Below, piece after piece: positions 50,929-59,680 of a stretch of 64,000 nt of DNA. The notes beneath the pieces were generated by a model, which had not been told where the DNA came from, did not search any database, and was given only the letters and a program-made list of their open reading frames with translations. Source of the DNA: Paenibacillus sinensis (lineage in GTDB: Bacteria > Bacillota > Bacilli > Paenibacillales > Paenibacillaceae); NCBI RefSeq assembly GCF_019904155.1, contig NZ_JAHCMB010000153.1, positions 77,355-141,354 of the forward strand, given 5' to 3'. The translations under genes were made by a program, and so were the position numbers. Each line of letters opens with the position of its first letter. Position 1 is the first letter of the stretch.

Positions 50929-52335
50929 TTGAATAACAAGGAATTCCGATATATTGAAATGGCAGGAATTTTAAGGATGGAGATTTTGTCCGGCTTTCTG
51001 AAGCCCGGCCAGTTTCTGCTTCCCGAGAAAGAACTGTGCCAGCTGTACAACATCAGCAGAAACTCCTTGCGCCAGGCCTTGGAGCTGCTTACGAATGAAG
51101 GTCTTCTGATCAAGATGGTCGGCAGAGGGACTATGGTTGCGAAGGATCTGGACATTACCAAGCATGAAGCCAATGTCATCAACATCATTTGTCCCAACGA
51201 TTCCTCCTATGTCAGAAAGGCGCTTCCCATATTGATCGAAATGTTCAAGGAGCAGTATCCGCATGTGGAGTTCAGAGAGTTCAAGACCGAACTGCGCAAC
51301 GGACAGCTGCTAAAGGATCTGTCGGGCTTCGGCATCCGGGCGGATCTGGTGATTATCAGCGACCATGATATGCAGCATCTTCCGCTGGAAGAGTTCCTTG
51401 CGCTTGAGGACATCATACCGGAGCAGGAAGTGAACAACGATCAGCTCGTTAATGTGTTCCGCCATGAAGGCCGACAGTACGCGATCCCGCTTACTTACTC
51501 CCCGGTATTTATGGCCTGTAATCCCCGGCTGTTCGCCGAGAACGGTCTGGAACTGCCGACGAAGGATTGGAGCTGGGAGCAGTTCACGGAAGCGGCCCGA
51601 ATCATAACGAGGGATGCCAACGGGGATGGACAAAGCGATATCTATGGTCTGGGGCTGTCCTCCTCCCTGTACCGCTGGCCGGTACTCGCCAGAAAATACA
51701 GCTGTTCGCTTGAGCAGGAGCCTTCGGGCACACTGAATATAGACGGACTCGATGAATTTCTCCGTTATATCCAGGCCATGATCTATAAAGACGGGATTTG
51801 CCCGGCCGCAGCGATCAATGATTGGGAGCTGTTGGCCCAGCTGTTCGACGAGGGCCATCTCGGCATGTTTCTGACCACAACCCTGACTACCGGCATGCAC
51901 AACGGCCGATTCCCCGTTACGGTCATTCCGATTCCCATGAATCCGCATGCCCATAAAGGGAATCTCACGATCGCGAACGGGATGATGATTCCACAGACGA
52001 GCGGCAATCCGAATTTGGCCAAGCTGTTCGCTGAATTCTCGATGCGGATGGATTTTCAGATGCGAATGGCGGGCGAAGCCAAATTTCTGTCTATCTACCC
52101 GCAGGTCAACAATGAGGTGTGGACAGAGCTTGAACTTGGAGCCCTCGGGTTATCCCAGGACAATCCGGAGCATCTGTACTTCATGCATGAATTTCTTCCG
52201 AACTCGGCAGCCGAGATTCTGCATAGTGAAATGATTAAATTCTGGGCCGGTTTTGATGCCCCCGATGAACTCGCCCATAGACTGCAAGGTTTGTTCGCCT
52301 CCTCCGAACCCCCTCATATCGAAGCCGCTGAGTAA
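50929..52335 (+). CDS. GntR winged-HTH fused to a family 1 solute-binding domain
   Basis: 468 residues from the TTG at 50929, preceded by GGAGGGG; a further upstream GTG would add a hydrophobic stretch without a good site. Residues 1-75 are a GntR winged HTH (EFRYIEMAGILRMEILSGFL, KELCQLYNISRNSLRQALEL, GRGTMV). Residues ~85-440 have the fold of ABC sugar-binding proteins (VINIICPNDSSYVRKALPIL, FTEAARIITRDANGDGQSDI, YGLGLSSSLY) but with no signal peptide or lipobox. So an importer-type receptor domain has become the sensor of a cytoplasmic repressor, unlike LacI-type fusions. It likely senses the imported sugar of the adjacent CUT1 system. It ends in a perfect terminator. Confidence 0.9.
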   Translation: MNNKEFRYIEMAGILRMEILSGFLKPGQFLLPEKELCQLYNISRNSLRQALELLTNEGLLIKMVGRGTMVAKDLDITKHEANVINIICPNDSSYVRKALPILIEMFKEQYPHVEFREFKTELRNGQLLKDLSGFGIRADLVIISDHDMQHLPLEEFLALEDIIPEQEVNNDQLVNVFRHEGRQYAIPLTYSPVFMACNPRLFAENGLELPTKDWSWEQFTEAARIITRDANGDGQSDIYGLGLSSSLYRWPVLARKYSCSLEQEPSGTLNIDGLDEFLRYIQAMIYKDGICPAAAINDWELLAQLFDEGHLGMFLTTTLTTGMHNGRFPVTVIPIPMNPHAHKGNLTIANGMMIPQTSGNPNLAKLFAEFSMRMDFQMRMAGEAKFLSIYPQVNNEVWTELELGALGLSQDNPEHLYFMHEFLPNSAAEILHSEMIKFWAGFDAPDELAHRLQGLFASSEPPHIEAAE

Positions 52336-52351
52336 GCTCAGCGGCTTTTTT
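52324..52351 (+). terminator. Intrinsic terminator of the GntR-SBP gene
   Basis: Perfect 9-bp stem GCCGCTGAG / CTCAGCGGC with a TAAG loop that includes the stop codon, followed by six T. Confidence 0.9.
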
Positions 52352-52384
52352 CAATTTCAATGTCATTATCCTTAACATTGGTGG

Positions 52385-52415
52385 TTGACTTCTCTTCATA
52401 TCCTCATGCTATAAT
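52385..52415 (+). promoter_or_regulatory. Promoter of the deacetylase/importer operon
   Basis: TTGACT (52385-52390), a 19-bp spacer and a perfect TATAAT (52410-52415). The spacer is slightly long. Confidence 0.6.
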
Positions 52416-52420
52416 GGAAT

Positions 52421-52442
52421 CGGTACTAAACCTATACCATTT
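52421..52442. promoter_or_regulatory. CCTAAACC-motif, copy 3
   Basis: CGGTACTAAACCTATACCAT at the start point of transcription, with GGTA/TACC outer halves. Shares TAAACC and the CCAT end with the copies at 37.4 and 50.8 kb. A repressor bound here would block the operon. Confidence 0.55.
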
Positions 52443-52517
52443 TTAATTTGTTACATATGTTACGTTATCTTCCATGTAATTCGCGGTTGCTGCACACAAA
52501 AAAAGGAGTGACATCAG

Positions 52518-54275
52518 ATGGGCCTTGCAAAATTGGCAGTAGTAAATGAGCAATCCGTTCAATTGCGAAGATGGCGATACGGCGTCAATGCATTTGAAGG
52601 ATTTATAGAGGAGCTTCTGGAGCAGCACCGAATCCCCTATCGCAGCTTCAAGACTCTGGATGAGGCATTAAGCGACCAGCCGGATCTTCTCATCGTCGCT
52701 CTTTGCGAAGAGAACCGGGAGAATGGAAGCAAGCTGAGAGCTTACGCGGAGAACGGCGGCACGGTAATCTCGTATGCCGGACTGAACATGATAGCCGAGG
52801 AGCTCGGATATTACGAGGACCGGCCGACGGGTTCGGGATACGCGGCGCTCCCGGAGTTCAATGATTCTCCGCTGCGGTTCCTGGCAGCGAAGCCATGGAG
52901 CCTCCATAGCGACAAGAACCCCGCTGCCAGGGTGTTCGACAAGAACTCCGCTGCCAGGGTGTCCGGTATGCTGCACCAGGGCAGACCGCAAGGCGCAGAA
53001 GCCGGACCGGCGCTGTTGTCCATCCCGGTCGGACAAGGATCGATCGAGCGCTGGTCGGTGGACATCCCCTTCACCATCGTTGCCCTGCAGCAGGGAACAG
53101 GACCTGTCTTCGATGACGGTTCTGCCTCCCCGGACGGTACCATTCCGATCAGGGAGGACATCTTGAAGGCGGATGACCGCTGCGCGATGGATTGGGAATA
53201 TGACCGGCTGCAGACGCCGACCGGCATGAGCTATTATGCTTATCCCTACGCGGACTGGTGGCGGGAAATTTTCATCAGTCATCTGATCAAGGCCGCCGCC
53301 GCCAAGAATCTCCCCCTTCCCTTTCTGAATTATTGGCCTGAAGGAATTCCGGCGGTATTATCCATCTCGCATGACAGCGATCTTAATGAAGATCGGCACG
53401 CCGAAACCGCGCTGAGCTTTCTCCGGCAAATCGGCATCCGGACAACCTGGTGTATGCTCGAGCCCGGTTATTCCGCCCGTTACTACGACGAAGCGAAGGC
53501 CGATGGCCATGAACTCTCGCTTCATTACAACGCACTCGAAATGGACGGAGGAAGCTGGGGTGAAGAGGCCTTCCGCAATCAGAGTCAATGGCTGAAGCGG
53601 TCCGCCCGGCTCACGAAAATTCCTTCCAATAAGAATCACTACACCCGCTTCGAGGGCTGGGGTGAATTATTCCTCTGGTGCGAACGCAATGGAATCGAAG
53701 CCGACCAGTCCAGAGGGCCAAGCAAAGCGGGCAATATCGGCCTGATCTTCGGCACCTGCCATCCCTACTTTCCAATCAGCGATTTTACCGAGGGCAACCG
53801 ATTCTATGATGTGCTTGAGATCGGTTTTCTCAGCCAGGATTTGAACCACCCCGAGCTATACGATTCCAGTGTCGTCGATCCGTTCCTCGATACCATCGAG
53901 AAGGCGGAAGGCGTTGCCCATTTTCTGTTTCACCAGGCACACATCCACCGTTTCGAATCGGTCAGACAAGCCATACGCGAAGTCGTAGACGGCGCCAGAA
54001 GACGCGGCTTCGCGCTCTGGACCATCGCCGAGGTCAATGACTGGGAGAGAGCGCGGCGGAATGTGTGGATTGCAGGCATCGACGATACCGGCGCCCCCAT
54101 TCTGGAAGGATCGGCATTGCCGCAGCAGACCGCTGTCTATGTTCCGGTTACCGGCCGTGAACCCGCCGCCGGGGAGAGCTTCGAGCGCAAGTTCGGAGTG
54201 ATGTGCAGAAAGTATATCGCGGGCAAGGAGGAGATTGAATTTGTCAAAGGTACTGACCGGATCCAAACCGTATGA
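52518..54275 (+). CDS. Polysaccharide deacetylase-like protein with GATase-like N-terminal domain
   Basis: 585 residues; no signal peptide. The first ~250 residues look like a class I glutamine-amidotransferase-like Rossmann domain (LLIVALCEENRENGSKLRAY, NGGTVISYAGLNMIAEELG) as found on some glycosidases. From ~275 there is a NodB/deacetylase-like barrel: ISHDSDLNEDRH (metal Asp motif), GHELSLHYNALE (family's GHExGxH with Ser) and FHQAHIHR. A 27-bp tandem duplication lies between the two parts. First gene of the operon; its 3' end overlaps the first permease gene by about 35 nt. Could act on acetylated sugars or be a non-enzymatic sugar sensor. Confidence 0.72.
   Translation: MGLAKLAVVNEQSVQLRRWRYGVNAFEGFIEELLEQHRIPYRSFKTLDEALSDQPDLLIVALCEENRENGSKLRAYAENGGTVISYAGLNMIAEELGYYEDRPTGSGYAALPEFNDSPLRFLAAKPWSLHSDKNPAARVFDKNSAARVSGMLHQGRPQGAEAGPALLSIPVGQGSIERWSVDIPFTIVALQQGTGPVFDDGSASPDGTIPIREDILKADDRCAMDWEYDRLQTPTGMSYYAYPYADWWREIFISHLIKAAAAKNLPLPFLNYWPEGIPAVLSISHDSDLNEDRHAETALSFLRQIGIRTTWCMLEPGYSARYYDEAKADGHELSLHYNALEMDGGSWGEEAFRNQSQWLKRSARLTKIPSNKNHYTRFEGWGELFLWCERNGIEADQSRGPSKAGNIGLIFGTCHPYFPISDFTEGNRFYDVLEIGFLSQDLNHPELYDSSVVDPFLDTIEKAEGVAHFLFHQAHIHRFESVRQAIREVVDGARRRGFALWTIAEVNDWERARRNVWIAGIDDTGAPILEGSALPQQTAVYVPVTGREPAAGESFERKFGVMCRKYIAGKEEIEFVKGTDRIQTV
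52911..52964 (+). repeat. 27-bp in-frame tandem duplication
   Basis: Two 27-bp units (52911-52937, 52938-52964), each encoding a DKNxAARV-type segment, differ at only two bases. It lies in the linker of the deacetylase-like protein and adds nine residues without disturbing the frame; it looks recent. Confidence 0.9.
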
Positions 54276-55194
54276 AGAATCGAGTTATGTTCCCCGGACA
54301 TGGCGCAGCAAGCTTTGGAGAGAGCGGTATATTTTCCTGCTGCTCCTCCCCGGCCTTATCTACTTTCTAATCTTCAAGATCATCCCCGTCTTCGGAAATG
54401 TGATCGCGTTCCAGGAATTCAACCCCTTTAAGGGAATATGGGCCAGCGATTGGGTAGGCCTCGACAATTTCAAACGCATATTTGAAGATACCGAAGTGCT
54501 GAAAGTGCTGCGCAATACGCTATACATTTCGTTTACACAGATCCTGTTCGTCTTTCCCGCTCCAATTTTCCTGGCCATCATGCTCAATGAGGTTGCCAAC
54601 AGCAAAGTCAAACGCATTATTCAGTCCGTTGTGTATCTGCCCCACTTCTTCTCCTGGGTCGTCATCATCAGCATCGCCACTATCTTTCTGAAGCCGGAAG
54701 GCATAATCAATCAGATCCTGGAAAGCCTCGGCTATAATTGGGTTTCGTTCATGACTAACCCGCATATGTTCGTGCCCATCGTCATTATTGAGCTGATCTG
54801 GAAGGAGACCGGCTGGTCCACTATCATCTTCCTGGCAGCTCTGGCTTCCCTGAATAATGAGCTTCTGGAAGCGGCGATTGTCGATGGAGCCGGACGCTGG
54901 AAACGAATCTGGAGCATCATCCTGCCTTCCATCAGCGGCACCATTGTTATTCTGCTGATCCTGCGGCTCGGCTCCGTGCTGGATTCAGGCTTCGAGCAAA
55001 TCTTCCTCATGCTGAACCCGTTCAATAAGGAAATAGGCAACGTACTGGACACCTTCGTCTATGAAAAAGGGATCAAGCAAAGCGATTTCAGCTTTAGCAC
55101 GGCGGTAGGCCTGTTCAAAGGGGTTGTCGGCCTCGTGCTGGTCCTGGGCGCTAATAAAATCGCCAAACGATTCGGCAATGACGGATTGTTCTAA
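54241..55194 (+). CDS. CUT1 importer permease 1, second system (LplB-like)
   Basis: 317 residues from the TTG at 54241 (AAGGAGGAG 6-9 nt upstream; a TTG two codons earlier is closer to it). Six membrane helices; EAA loop in LEAAIVDGAGRWKRIWSIIL. Overlaps the end of the deacetylase-like gene, suggesting translational coupling. The partner permease starts 31 bp after it. No ATPase gene is present in the operon. Confidence 0.92.
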   Translation: MSKVLTGSKPYEESSYVPRTWRSKLWRERYIFLLLLPGLIYFLIFKIIPVFGNVIAFQEFNPFKGIWASDWVGLDNFKRIFEDTEVLKVLRNTLYISFTQILFVFPAPIFLAIMLNEVANSKVKRIIQSVVYLPHFFSWVVIISIATIFLKPEGIINQILESLGYNWVSFMTNPHMFVPIVIIELIWKETGWSTIIFLAALASLNNELLEAAIVDGAGRWKRIWSIILPSISGTIVILLILRLGSVLDSGFEQIFLMLNPFNKEIGNVLDTFVYEKGIKQSDFSFSTAVGLFKGVVGLVLVLGANKIAKRFGNDGLF

Positions 55195-55224
55195 CCTCAT
55201 TTGAATAGAAAGGAGAGCCTTGCC

Positions 55225-56094
55225 ATGCATTTTAAATCCAGAGCCGACAAATGGTTCAACGCCTTCAACTATCTCCTGCTCAGTATCGTATGCCTGTGTA
55301 TGATCTTTCCGCTGCTGTACATTTTCTCGGTATCCTTCTCGACAATGCAGGACTTTGTGCAAAAGGATATTATTCTGTGGCCCTCCAAATGGGATCTTGG
55401 CGCATACCGCTACATCTTCAGCACCGAAACATTCGGACGGGCCATGCTCGTCAGCGCCTGTCTCACTGTTGTCATCACCTGTGTCAATCTGCTCATGACG
55501 AGCACAATGGCTTTTGCCACAACGTTCCGGTTCACCGGCTCCAAGCTGATTCTCCGTATGATTGTGTTCACGCTATTGTTCTCTCCCGGCTTGATTCCCA
55601 GCTATTTGATGGTACGCAATCTCGGGTTAATCAATTCCTACTGGTCACTAATTCTTCCCGGTATGATCAGCACCTTCAACCTCATCGTCATCCGGCAATT
55701 TTTCCAGGGGCTGCCCAAGGAAATTTTCGAAGCGGCGAATATTGACGGAGCCAATGAATTGCAAATTTTCCGCAGAATTGCTCTGCCGCTATCCAAACCG
55801 GCCCTTGCCGCCTTCGCCCTGTTCTATGCGGTGGATGCCTGGAACGCCTACTTCAACGTCATCCTGTATATGAATGACACCACTAAATGGACCATCCAGG
55901 TCGTCCTTCGCCAGATCGTCATCGTCGCTCCACCGGACAACAATTTGTTATCCAGCTTGCTGCGGGAACCGCCTCCAGCGCAGACCGTTCAAATGGCAGC
56001 TGTTCTGATAGCTACACTTCCGATTCTCATCATCTATCCGTTTCTGCAAAAGCATTTTGCCAAAGGGGTGATGCTCGGCTCAGTGAAAGGCTAA
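55225..56094 (+). CDS. CUT1 importer permease 2, second system (YtcP/LplC-like)
   Basis: 289 residues from the ATG at 55225 (AAAGGAGA 9 nt upstream). Six membrane helices and the EAA loop FEAANIDGANELQIFRRIAL. Forms the second half of the channel with the preceding permease. Confidence 0.93.
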   Translation: MHFKSRADKWFNAFNYLLLSIVCLCMIFPLLYIFSVSFSTMQDFVQKDIILWPSKWDLGAYRYIFSTETFGRAMLVSACLTVVITCVNLLMTSTMAFATTFRFTGSKLILRMIVFTLLFSPGLIPSYLMVRNLGLINSYWSLILPGMISTFNLIVIRQFFQGLPKEIFEAANIDGANELQIFRRIALPLSKPALAAFALFYAVDAWNAYFNVILYMNDTTKWTIQVVLRQIVIVAPPDNNLLSSLLREPPPAQTVQMAAVLIATLPILIIYPFLQKHFAKGVMLGSVKG

Positions 56095-56153
56095 GCGGTT
56101 GAAGCTCGCAGACAATCCAGACTCAACATTTATTACGGAGGGGATCTATTACT

Positions 56154-57773
56154 ATGGAAAAGCTTAATAAAACGGTTCTGAGTTCACTTACCCTGATTGC
56201 ATTACTGACAACAGCGGCATGTTCATCCTCAAATAATGGAAATACCTCCCCTGCCGGCAATAATTCCGCCTCTTCGGCAGCACCTTCTGACGGATCTGAC
56301 AAGAAGTACACGATCTCGATGATGGATATGACCTATGGCAAAATCCCCCCGAGTGACGGAGCCGGCGTCAAGATGATCAATGAGAAATTCAATGTCGATT
56401 ACAAGACGACCATCGTGCCTTATGACGGCTACCTGGAGAAGATGTCCGCCACTATTGCCGGAGGCGATATGCCGGATATTCTCGGAATCGAGGAATACGT
56501 GGCAGCCGGTTCCCTCCAGAAGTGGGCTGACCAGGGCGCCTTCCTGAAGCTGAATGATTACATCGACAAATATCCGACCCTCAAAATGGTACCCGCCGAA
56601 GTCTGGGGGGCTGTGACGAACAAGGATGGCTCGATCTGGGGGATTCCGCGCTACTATCCGAATACGGCTGCCCAGAACTTTGCTATCCGCCAGGACTGGC
56701 TCGATAAGCTCGGACTCAAGATGCCGACGAGCTACGACGAATTGGCAAAAGTTGCGCTGGCCTTCACCAAAGATGATCCCGACGGCAACGGCAAAGACGA
56801 TACTTACGGCCTCGTGATGAGCGGCGGAGGCTATCCGAACTATGCAATGGGTGCTTATTGGGACCTGAACTCCTGGTACCATAAGGATGCGGACGGCAAC
56901 TTTATCCCGGGTTATATCGGTGAAGGACGCAAGGAAGCCGTCAAAGTGTTCGCGGATTTGTACAAGCAAGGGGCGATTACGAAGGGCTTCGGCGCTAATG
57001 CGACTCTGGATCAGGGACAAGCCGACTTCTACAACGGCAAGGCCGGCATCTATATTACCGGCATCCGCGGTCTGGATGAGAATCTGGCGAACTCTCTGCT
57101 GTCGGTCAACCCGAATGCCAAGCTCTCCGCTATTCCGCCGTTCGTTGCACCAGACGGCTCCCAGGGCTTTATGGCACAGAAGGGATACTACCGGATCACT
57201 GTTCTTAACGCCAAGCTGGCCGGTGACGAAGGCAAGATCGACCGCATTCTCTCCATGATCGACTACGGACGCACCTTTGTTCCGGTTGATCAGCAGACAC
57301 CGGATAATGAGAATTTTGATTTCCGCAACGGCAAGAACGGCGTAGGCTACACCTACGAGAACGGAGTTGTCACCCTCTCCCAGCCGGATCAAGGGCTGAT
57401 GCCTGCCAGCTATCTTCCCGATGCTGTGATGTGGGCTCCAAGCGTACTTGACAACAAGTACTCCGAGCTCCAGACTAATCCGCTCTACAAACCGCTTGTC
57501 AAAGAGCTTGAACAGCAATACCAGGATTTCGAGCAATATGCTGACCCTAGCAATTCCGGCTTCTCCGCTACGATGAACAGCGGTAAAGGCACGGATGCGA
57601 TGAATAAAGTGACCGATACGCAAGTGAAAATGATCATGGGCGATACCCCTCTCTCCGACTGGGACAAGATGGTGGATGAGTACATGAAGAGCGGTGGGGC
57701 CGATATCATCAAAGAAATGAATGACAGCCTGAAAGGCAAGGAATTGATCGGATATAAGAACATGAGCAAGTAA
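56154..57773 (+). CDS. Sugar-binding lipoprotein of the second CUT1 importer
   Basis: 539 residues. Signal peptide with lipobox TAAC at about 20-23, then a Ser/Asn-rich tether. Long LipO-type solute-binding fold with DDPDGNGKDDTYGL near 205 and a C-terminal helical tail. Same family as the lipoprotein near 19 kb, but clearly a different member. Ends before a hairpin terminator that separates it partially from the beta-propeller gene. Confidence 0.93.
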   Translation: MEKLNKTVLSSLTLIALLTTAACSSSNNGNTSPAGNNSASSAAPSDGSDKKYTISMMDMTYGKIPPSDGAGVKMINEKFNVDYKTTIVPYDGYLEKMSATIAGGDMPDILGIEEYVAAGSLQKWADQGAFLKLNDYIDKYPTLKMVPAEVWGAVTNKDGSIWGIPRYYPNTAAQNFAIRQDWLDKLGLKMPTSYDELAKVALAFTKDDPDGNGKDDTYGLVMSGGGYPNYAMGAYWDLNSWYHKDADGNFIPGYIGEGRKEAVKVFADLYKQGAITKGFGANATLDQGQADFYNGKAGIYITGIRGLDENLANSLLSVNPNAKLSAIPPFVAPDGSQGFMAQKGYYRITVLNAKLAGDEGKIDRILSMIDYGRTFVPVDQQTPDNENFDFRNGKNGVGYTYENGVVTLSQPDQGLMPASYLPDAVMWAPSVLDNKYSELQTNPLYKPLVKELEQQYQDFEQYADPSNSGFSATMNSGKGTDAMNKVTDTQVKMIMGDTPLSDWDKMVDEYMKSGGADIIKEMNDSLKGKELIGYKNMSK

Positions 57774-57812
57774 TCCGGGCGAAACTTATTTTCAACCGCT
57801 GCAATGGACCGC

Positions 57813-57850
57813 AACCCAAGGCCCCATACGGCCTTGGGTTGTTCTTATTT
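57813..57850 (+). terminator. Intra-operon terminator/attenuator
   Basis: Perfect 11-bp stem AACCCAAGGCC / GGCCTTGGGTT (57814-57824, 57830-57840) followed by GTTCTTATTT. Lies between the lipoprotein and beta-propeller genes; may let only some transcripts continue, lowering expression of the enzyme genes relative to the importer. Confidence 0.6.
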
Positions 57851-57872
57851 CTTGATGAAAGGCGGGCTTGAT

Positions 57873-59675
57873 GTGAGTCAGCAGCTGTACAGCCATGCAG
57901 GGAAGCCCTGCCGTAATTTTAATATCCTCGCGACGGAAGTGCTGTTCGATCCTGTCGATGGCAGAGAGAAGCTCGTTCTCTCCAACTATGCGATGGGAGA
58001 GACCGGAAGCCTCATCCTGATCGACACCTTGACGGGTCAGGGAGAGAATCTCCAGCTTCCTGCCGGACCGGGAGCCTGGGGACTGGTCAACTGGCATAAC
58101 GACAAGCTGGTTGTCGGGACCTGTGTCGATCAGGCCTATCTGCATGTTCTGGATTTGCGCACCCGGCAATGGGCGCCGGTTCTCGAATCCGAAGGGGAGT
58201 CTTACTTCTGGGGGATGACGCTCGGTTCGGACGGAAAGGTGTATGGAGGAACCTATCCGGGATGCTCGCTGATGCAGTACGATCCGCAGACCCACTCCCT
58301 ACTTAATCTAGGCAAGGTGTCCGAGAACGGAAGCAATCAATACAGCCGGCCGGTCTGGGGGGAGGCGGCCGGTTATATTTTGATGAATTACGGCTTTGAC
58401 ACGAATGGAATGAAGGCGTATCGGATTAACGACGGTCGATTCATCGAGTTCGGCAAGCCGGGAGAGCAGATCAAATGGGTTACCGACCATATTGTCTGTA
58501 CAGAGCATGGGAATGAGCTTGCCTATTACGATGCAGCTACCTTGCTACCCGTAGACGGCGGCGCTGTCCATGAACAGGACATTCCCCTGCTGAACCTCAC
58601 CTTAGCCAACGGGCAGACTGTTCCCATCAGGCATTTAAGCGGCAATCGCGCAGCCGGGGTTAGAGGACAGGAGTATTTCATCACAGAGTTACCGGCAGAT
58701 TCTTCGGCATGCGCGGAGCCTATGGAGGTGGAGTTGAAGCGTATCCCCGTCGAGGCGCCTGCTACAGCCATCTTCACGCTGCAATCGGACGGCAAGGAGC
58801 TGCTGTGGGGTGCAAGCGGATTCGGCCAGACCGTATTCAGCTTCAATCCCTCCACCGGCGCCTTCTGGAATTCACCTTCCGTATGCAATGCCGGAGGCGA
58901 GGTGTACGGAATGCAGTTCATGGATAGCCGTTTGTTCCTGAGCGCCTATGTTGGAGGGGATCATGTGCTGTATGATCCTTCCAGACCCTGGGAGCAGTTG
59001 AACAACCTGAATCCCCGTACTCTCCGATCCGTCGCCCCGGAGCTGATCCGTCCCGAAGGAAGAAGTGTATGTGGACCCGATGGAGCGTTCTGGACCGGCT
59101 GGTCTGCGCAGTACGGCGTATATGGCGGCGGCCTTTCACGGGTCGATCCGGCCACGCTCGAAGTCGAGCACTGGTATGACCCTGTGCCGGGACAGCAGGT
59201 ATCCGGTCTGGCGGCGGATGAGGAATACCTGTATTTCACAACGAATGGCGGCGCAAGCGGCCTTCCTCCCCAGCAGGTGCAGAGCCGATTCGTCGTCTGG
59301 GAGCCTGGGAAGGGCAAAATGCAGGAATGGCAATTTGAAAAAGATCAGGTAGCCGGCAATGCCATCGCCGCCCTGGGTGGCAGGGTCGCCTGCTGCGCCG
59401 GCGAAGAAATCCATATTTTTGACCGCAGCCAGAGAGAGTTCGTCACTTCTGTTCGGGTTGGACAGAGCTGCCAATGGCTTGTGGCCCTGGATGAGCATAC
59501 AGCCGGCGCCTTTTGTGGTGAAGAGTATTGGGAATTGGATGTGAAGACAGGCAGAGGACATTGGATAACCCGTGTTCCGGGTTATGCAAGAGCCGCAGCC
59601 CTGCATGACGGCAAGCTTTATTTTGCGGTAAGTTCCGACTTATATGTATTGAATCGAACATCCTTGGAGGGATAA
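57873..59675 (+). CDS. Beta-propeller protein of unknown function
   Basis: 600 residues from the GTG at 57873 (AAAGGCGGG 6 nt upstream); an ATG at 57855 is an alternative. No signal peptide. Repeated blades with WGLVNWHNDKLVVGTCVDQA, FWGMTLGSDGKVYGGTYPG, LWGASGFGQTVFSFNPSTG and SGLAADEEYLYFTTNGGA resemble YVTN/PQQ-like or streptogramin-lyase-like propellers. Cofactor or metal ligands are not identifiable. It sits between an importer and sugar-modifying enzymes, so a lyase or lactonase role is possible, but I do not recognise the family. Confidence 0.72.
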   Translation: MSQQLYSHAGKPCRNFNILATEVLFDPVDGREKLVLSNYAMGETGSLILIDTLTGQGENLQLPAGPGAWGLVNWHNDKLVVGTCVDQAYLHVLDLRTRQWAPVLESEGESYFWGMTLGSDGKVYGGTYPGCSLMQYDPQTHSLLNLGKVSENGSNQYSRPVWGEAAGYILMNYGFDTNGMKAYRINDGRFIEFGKPGEQIKWVTDHIVCTEHGNELAYYDAATLLPVDGGAVHEQDIPLLNLTLANGQTVPIRHLSGNRAAGVRGQEYFITELPADSSACAEPMEVELKRIPVEAPATAIFTLQSDGKELLWGASGFGQTVFSFNPSTGAFWNSPSVCNAGGEVYGMQFMDSRLFLSAYVGGDHVLYDPSRPWEQLNNLNPRTLRSVAPELIRPEGRSVCGPDGAFWTGWSAQYGVYGGGLSRVDPATLEVEHWYDPVPGQQVSGLAADEEYLYFTTNGGASGLPPQQVQSRFVVWEPGKGKMQEWQFEKDQVAGNAIAALGGRVACCAGEEIHIFDRSQREFVTSVRVGQSCQWLVALDEHTAGAFCGEEYWELDVKTGRGHWITRVPGYARAAALHDGKLYFAVSSDLYVLNRTSLEG

Positions 59676-59680
59676 ATACA

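Noticed and set aside
57774-57872. Riboswitch before the beta-propeller gene
   Set aside because: Only a simple terminator hairpin is seen; there is no conserved aptamer-like core.
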